Under the pieces are notes generated by a model. That model was given only the letters and a program-made list of their open reading frames with translations, did no database searches and was not told the origin of the DNA. Below are positions 60,297 to 64,000 of a DNA stretch of 64,000 bases, piece by piece. The position numbers were made by a program, and so were the translations under genes. Numbering within the stretch: the first letter of the stretch is position 1; every line of letters begins with the position of its first letter. The DNA comes from Protopterus annectens. Lineage: Eukaryota > Chordata > Ceratodontiformes > Protopteridae. The stretch is taken from the NCBI RefSeq assembly GCF_019279795.1, contig NC_056750.1, positions 831,811,940-831,875,939 on the forward strand, written 5' to 3'.

Positions 60297-61399
60297 ACAG
60301 CTTCATAGCAGAATCTCACTCTACAGACATCCTACATTCTGCCAGAGCAAAACTGTGTGGTAGAAAAGTTAAGCAGGATCAATGCAGACCCTCATGAAAG
60401 GAAACTGGATATGGAGGTCTTCCAATATCTGATCCATCTGTAGGGGAGTTCCTTAAGACCACTTTGCCTCCTCTCTGAACAATCAGTTGGAAAGATTTTA
60501 TTCTAAGTCTCCGTGCAAAAAGGTCTGGAGGACAGACAGCTTTTCTTTTTCTTGGACAGGAATGTTCCTTTTTGCTTTTCCACTCTTTCCACTATTATTG
60601 AAGTTACTTCTGAAGATTCAGAAGGAATTCCCCAAGATCATTGTAGTAACACCCTTCTGGCCCAGGCAACCATGGTTCTCCTTCTTTTGGAAATGGCAAA
60701 TGTTTTCTAGTTGCTACTAACAACATAATCAGGACCCAATCAGGGCTGGCTGTTCTCTGGTTTTACAGTATTTGTGTCAGTTACCATCCCATGGCCTTTC
60801 TTAATCCTCTATCAAAGTTCATTTACCAGCCATTTCAACATGTCTGTCCATGGATCCTCCTCTTTCAATGCAGTCTCATGTCAAAATGTTCTTGAAATTG
60901 GTTTTTGCATAAGAAGCCTCCAAGAAAACCAGTGGCGTCTCCTTGGAATCTTAATTTTGTGTTAAAGAACCTGACACTTGCTCCATTTGAGCCAGCTAAT
61001 CTGGCTGACTTGAGGTTCTTAACAATGAAAACAGCTTTACTGATTGCTCTGACCTCTGCAAGAAGTCTATTTGAGTTGCAAGCTCTTATGGTGAGGCAAC
61101 CCTATTTCATTTTCCATAGGGACAAGGTTTCTTTGAGAACTAATCCATTTGATTAAAGGGGTATCCAAGTTTACTTTAGGCCAAACTATCCATCTCCGCA
61201 TTTTCTTTCCTGGACCGAGAAATGAAAGAGAAAGGATACTCCATACCTTGGATCTCCACAGGCAACTGAAGTACTATCTTGACAAAACTAAATATTTCAG
61301 ATCTTTGGATCAATTGTACATTTCTTATGAAAAATAAGAAGAAGGGACAACCTGTGTCAAATCAGACTATTTCAAAATGTTTGTCTAAGGCTATTACCT

Positions 61400-61582
61400 T
61401 TTGCTATAATTAACATAACAAAACTATTCAGATATGATATATCTTTTTGATTGTATAACTGCCACTGTACATATTGTTTGATGTGGAGCTTTACTCCCCG
61501 GGACTCCGCTGTAAATGGACCTCGTTCCAGTCGGACTTTCCCGGTAAACAAATGTAAAATAAAATAAATAAATAAAAGATAA
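61400..61582 (+). mobile_element. Short LINE 3' end inserted in the DIRS recombinase
   Basis: Splits SKCLSKAITFCY from IPGRVKAHF, which are adjacent in DIRS recombinases. The insert ends DSAVNGPRSSRTFPVNK then an AATAAATAAATAAAA tail, resembling the L2-like 3' end at 2.2 kb. Confidence 0.6.
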
Positions 61583-61824
61583 ATATTCCAGGCAGGGTCA
61601 AGGCTCACTTTGCTACAGCCTTGGTTTCCTCTATGGCTTTTTGGAAAGGGTTGGATTCTAGAAGTATTCTAGAAACATCTACATGGTCCACTGCACATAC
61701 TTTTAAAAAGTACTAAATGTTTAATTCCTTCTCTAGGTCCAGTTCAACCTTTGCTAGGACCATTCTCCTGGGGCCCCTGACCCTCTACCTCCACCTCCCA
61801 AATGTAGTTAGCTAAGGTAATCTA

Positions 61825-62280
61825 CCCATATAGCTAAGGCTTCTGTAGCAGTAATCAGTATTGTTTGTACAGTACAGTGCTGTTAAGTTAAACTTACCAT
61901 AACAGCTTATGTCTGAATGATCACTGCTGCAGTAGCTCCTCCCTCCTTCCATCTCCCTTGGTTTTTTTTTTTTTTTTTTTTTGGTGTGTTTTTTATGCCA
62001 AGGTGTGGACATTCATTTTATTGTTGTTCCTAGCATTGCCCTTTCAGGACTCAGCCTCCCTTGCTCTGCTGGCATAAAAGCTCTGACGGGCTTTATGCCC
62101 AAATTTCTCTTTTAGTCAGCTCAGGTCAAGCTGTTTCAAAGTTTGGGTGCTTGGAAAATGCCCTGAAGCTTTGTAAGCTGACCAGCTGTTATATCCTTGG
62201 CAGGATATAACCCATATAGCAAAGGTAGCTGCATCAGTGATCATTCAAACATCACTGTTATGCTAAGTTTGCTTACACAA
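61825..62280. repeat. DIRS 3' terminal repeats, direct and inverted copies
   Basis: ACCCATATAGCTAAGGCTTC (about 61825) recurs directly as ACCCATATAGCAAAGGTAGC (about 62211). CTGAATGATCACTGCTGCAG (about 61912) is the inverse of CTGCATCAGTGATCATTCAA (about 62230). Such a mix fits the terminal and internal complementary repeats of DIRS elements. Confidence 0.6.
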
Positions 62281-62493
62281 CTGTGTTTTCACAAGGCACA
62301 AAAACATGGGTTTCATACATGATGATCCTGGCATCTGGGTCACTGTAAACTGCAAGGTCTGTAGGCATAATGCCCATTTGGTCAGGTCAGTATTCTGATC
62401 CTTTGCTCACTTAGCCACTGTAGAAGGGCAAGTTCAGAATTCAAGACCAATAAGTGTTTCAAAGCATAGAAACCCCATTATTTTCTGCTTTTA

Positions 62494-62598
<105 letters not shown>

Positions 62599-62715
62599 AG
62601 TAATTGTCAGTTAGTATCTTGTTGGCTAGCTAATGCAGGCAGATTCATAACTAATAGTCTGAAATCCCTCGATTTACAAGCAGATTTAAAGGGAGATATA
62701 TATATATATATATAT

Positions 62716-63099
62716 GTATGCCAAAAGCCACTTACTCAAAAAACATACGATCGATCCGAAAACAACAAATTCCCATTCACCTGACTACTTAGATCACCAA
62801 GACATTACGCAGTGAAAGGAGACAGTTTGCACAACACCAACATAAAAAAACACCTGGAAACATTTTGAACCCAAACAAATTAGGGGTTTCTCCCCCACAC
62901 CCCACATCCCCTCTAACTAAATACATCAACTCCGAATTCTCACTATGAAAAGGGCAAACTTCCGACTGTTAGCTGATGCCTCCTTTCACTGGGTAACGTC
63001 TCGTTGATCTGAGTAGTTGGCTAAATGGAAATTTGTTGTTTTCATATCGATCATATGGTTTTCGAGTACGTGTTTTTTGCCTATTTGAAGTAGACCCAT
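62716..63099. mobile_element. TA-flanked hairpin-family element, copy 7, TIRs of about 110 bp
   Basis: Left arm 62716-62822 and right arm 62985-63099 are inverse repeats, sharing GAAAACAACAAATT and CAGTGAAAGGAG. The right end reads GAAGTAGACCC, the inverse of the GGGTCTACTT found at the end of copy 2. Core: CATCAACTCCGAATTCTCAC with a C-rich CCCCCACACCCCACA block. Short TA runs lie on both sides (62697-62715, 63100-63122). Confidence 0.75.
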
Positions 63100-63122
63100 A
63101 TATATATATATATATGTATATA

Positions 63123-64000
63123 TTGTTAAATCAGCATGTTGCAATGGTTACCTGCAACCTGTACATGCACGTAAGCCATATGTAACCTTTGTAGTTCAGT
63201 ATCAGTACTGCCTATTCCTAAACTTTCAGTGGCACCTACTTATTCCTATTCTTGTCTAAAACTGTAATGTTAAGTGTATCTGTGGCAGCCCACTGTTTAT
63301 AACTGGAATTTTGTGATCTTCAGCAGTCACTAGCCTATAGCAATTTCTTTTGTTTACATAGGTGTCATTTTGCTTTTAAGTGGGATTGATGGAAGAAGGT
63401 GCAAAACATCAGAAAAAATTAGAATGTTGTCCTGGTACAGGCAAACAAAATTCATAGGCATCACCTGGTGGGGAGAGAGGGCACAAACCATCCACTACTG
63501 GACCATGTCTAGGAGAATTTGGTCAAAAATGTCAATGTTGTTGGCAGGAAACTTAAGCATCACAACAATATTGCAGGTGTGTCATCAAATTGATCAGGAT
63601 GGGCATGCTGCAATGTATGCAACATAATCATAGTGTGTTCAGCCATTGGAGGGAGTCCAGCTCCCACTGCTAGCCTAACTGATGATGAGGAATTCCTAGT
63701 GTTCATACATGAATATGATGAAGGCACAGGTATCATACCTGCAAAAATGGACCATATTTTTTTTTTTTGGGGGGGGGTGGCCAAGATCAAGTGCTTTAGA
63801 GAGAGAGAGATTCTAGTTTAATAAATTAATTGAATGCACATCCAACAACACTGCATGGCTTTCACTCTTAATTTAACTGCACTGCTGAGTGATTCCCTTA
63901 TTGATGATCACTAGTGTGTGATTCCAAGAGCAGGGATGCTACACTAAATATCAAGATTGTGCCTCAGCGGGGAGTTCACTTTTCCTCTGAGACAGTATGA
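63123..64000. other. Otherwise anonymous right edge
   Basis: Apart from the possible Myb-like remnant, only a homopolymer T-G junction (63759-63779) and a short GA run stand out. Confidence 0.3.
63380..63760 (+). pseudogene. Possible third Harbinger Myb-like remnant
   Basis: The plus strand reads AIGGSPAPTASLTDDEEFLV near 63640-63700, resembling the TGGGPPxxxLTxxEE motif behind the Myb-like domain of Harbinger proteins (compare GGYGGGPVTESPLTETEEF in element 1). Upstream similarity is not convincing and no transposase is seen nearby. Confidence 0.35.

Larger units (their letters stand above)
58440..61715 (+). pseudogene. DIRS-type tyrosine-recombinase retrotransposon, decayed
   Basis: The plus strand carries in order: a gag-like region (WLHSQNLPDDVKNEI, about 58530); RT with LQHMLPQGIIGPVP (59075), TLDIKAVYNHIPI (about 59277) and FPYLDDLFILAES (catalytic YLDD, 59459); RNase H with YINKQGGVRSYPLCRLG-like sequence (about 60150); and PFWPRQPWFSFF (about 60655). 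A tyrosine recombinase follows with WNLNFVLKNLTLAPFEP, FLTMKTALLIALTSARS (catalytic Arg) and RVKAHFATALVSSMA. The HxxR motif is HFAT, so its Arg is lost. Stops and frameshifts occur throughout, and a short LINE tail (61400-61582) interrupts the recombinase. Together RT, RNase H and a recombinase without integrase identify DIRS. Confidence 0.87.

Noticed and set aside
60487-60720. Trp/Phe-rich membrane protein
   Set aside because: The PFWPRQPW block and neighbours place it in the DIRS coding region.

Overview
The window looks like gene-poor, repeat-dense DNA from a vertebrate that is neither mammal nor bird. A lungfish, amphibian or non-teleost fish fits best. The evidence is the mixture of relics: CR1-clade LINEs, an R4/Dong (Rex6-like) LINE, a DIRS tyrosine-recombinase element, a Penelope-like element with a GIY-YIG domain, two PIF/Harbinger elements, fish-type tRNA-headed SINEs, hAT-like MITEs and very long TA and TG microsatellites. 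I recognise no host gene, rRNA or functional tRNA. The species assignment is inference.

Layout. 1-824 holds an open LINE ORF1 with an SGNH esterase domain, running off the left edge. 1.6-8.7 kb has TA/TG microsatellites beside members of one hairpin/TIR element family, a LINE 3' end and a Penelope-like foldback. 9.0-11.05 kb is a decayed CR1 reverse transcriptase containing a 58-bp satellite of 17 copies. 13.9-19.8 kb is a nested stack: an R4-type LINE split by a CR1 LINE and by a SINE. 20-28 kb is mostly anonymous, with two SINEs, a MITE and small tandem repeats.

28.2-44 kb is the most interesting block. Two PIF/Harbinger elements lie in the same orientation, each with a transposase on + and a Myb/trihelix-like gene on -, and a truncated Penelope element sits between them. 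In the second element a 40-bp unit beginning at the transposase start codon has grown into an array of about 115 copies (35821-40411). A 241-bp foldback with a 15-bp target duplication interrupts the first transposase codons after the array.

44.6-45.7 kb holds two more hairpin elements. 47.1-53.5 kb holds diverged long-period tandem repeats. 56-62.3 kb holds a decayed CR1, a CR1 3' half and a DIRS element with an internal 33-bp coding repeat. 62.7-63.1 kb is a hairpin element with TIRs of about 110 bp.

Two themes tie the window together. First, tandem repeats have arisen three times inside transposon coding sequence (58 bp in LINE RT, 40 bp in Harbinger transposase, 33 bp in DIRS RNase H). 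Second, one family of TA-flanked elements with a common G-rich core recurs about seven times with different hairpin arms. All calls were made by eye from translations and sequence comparison; no database was searched.
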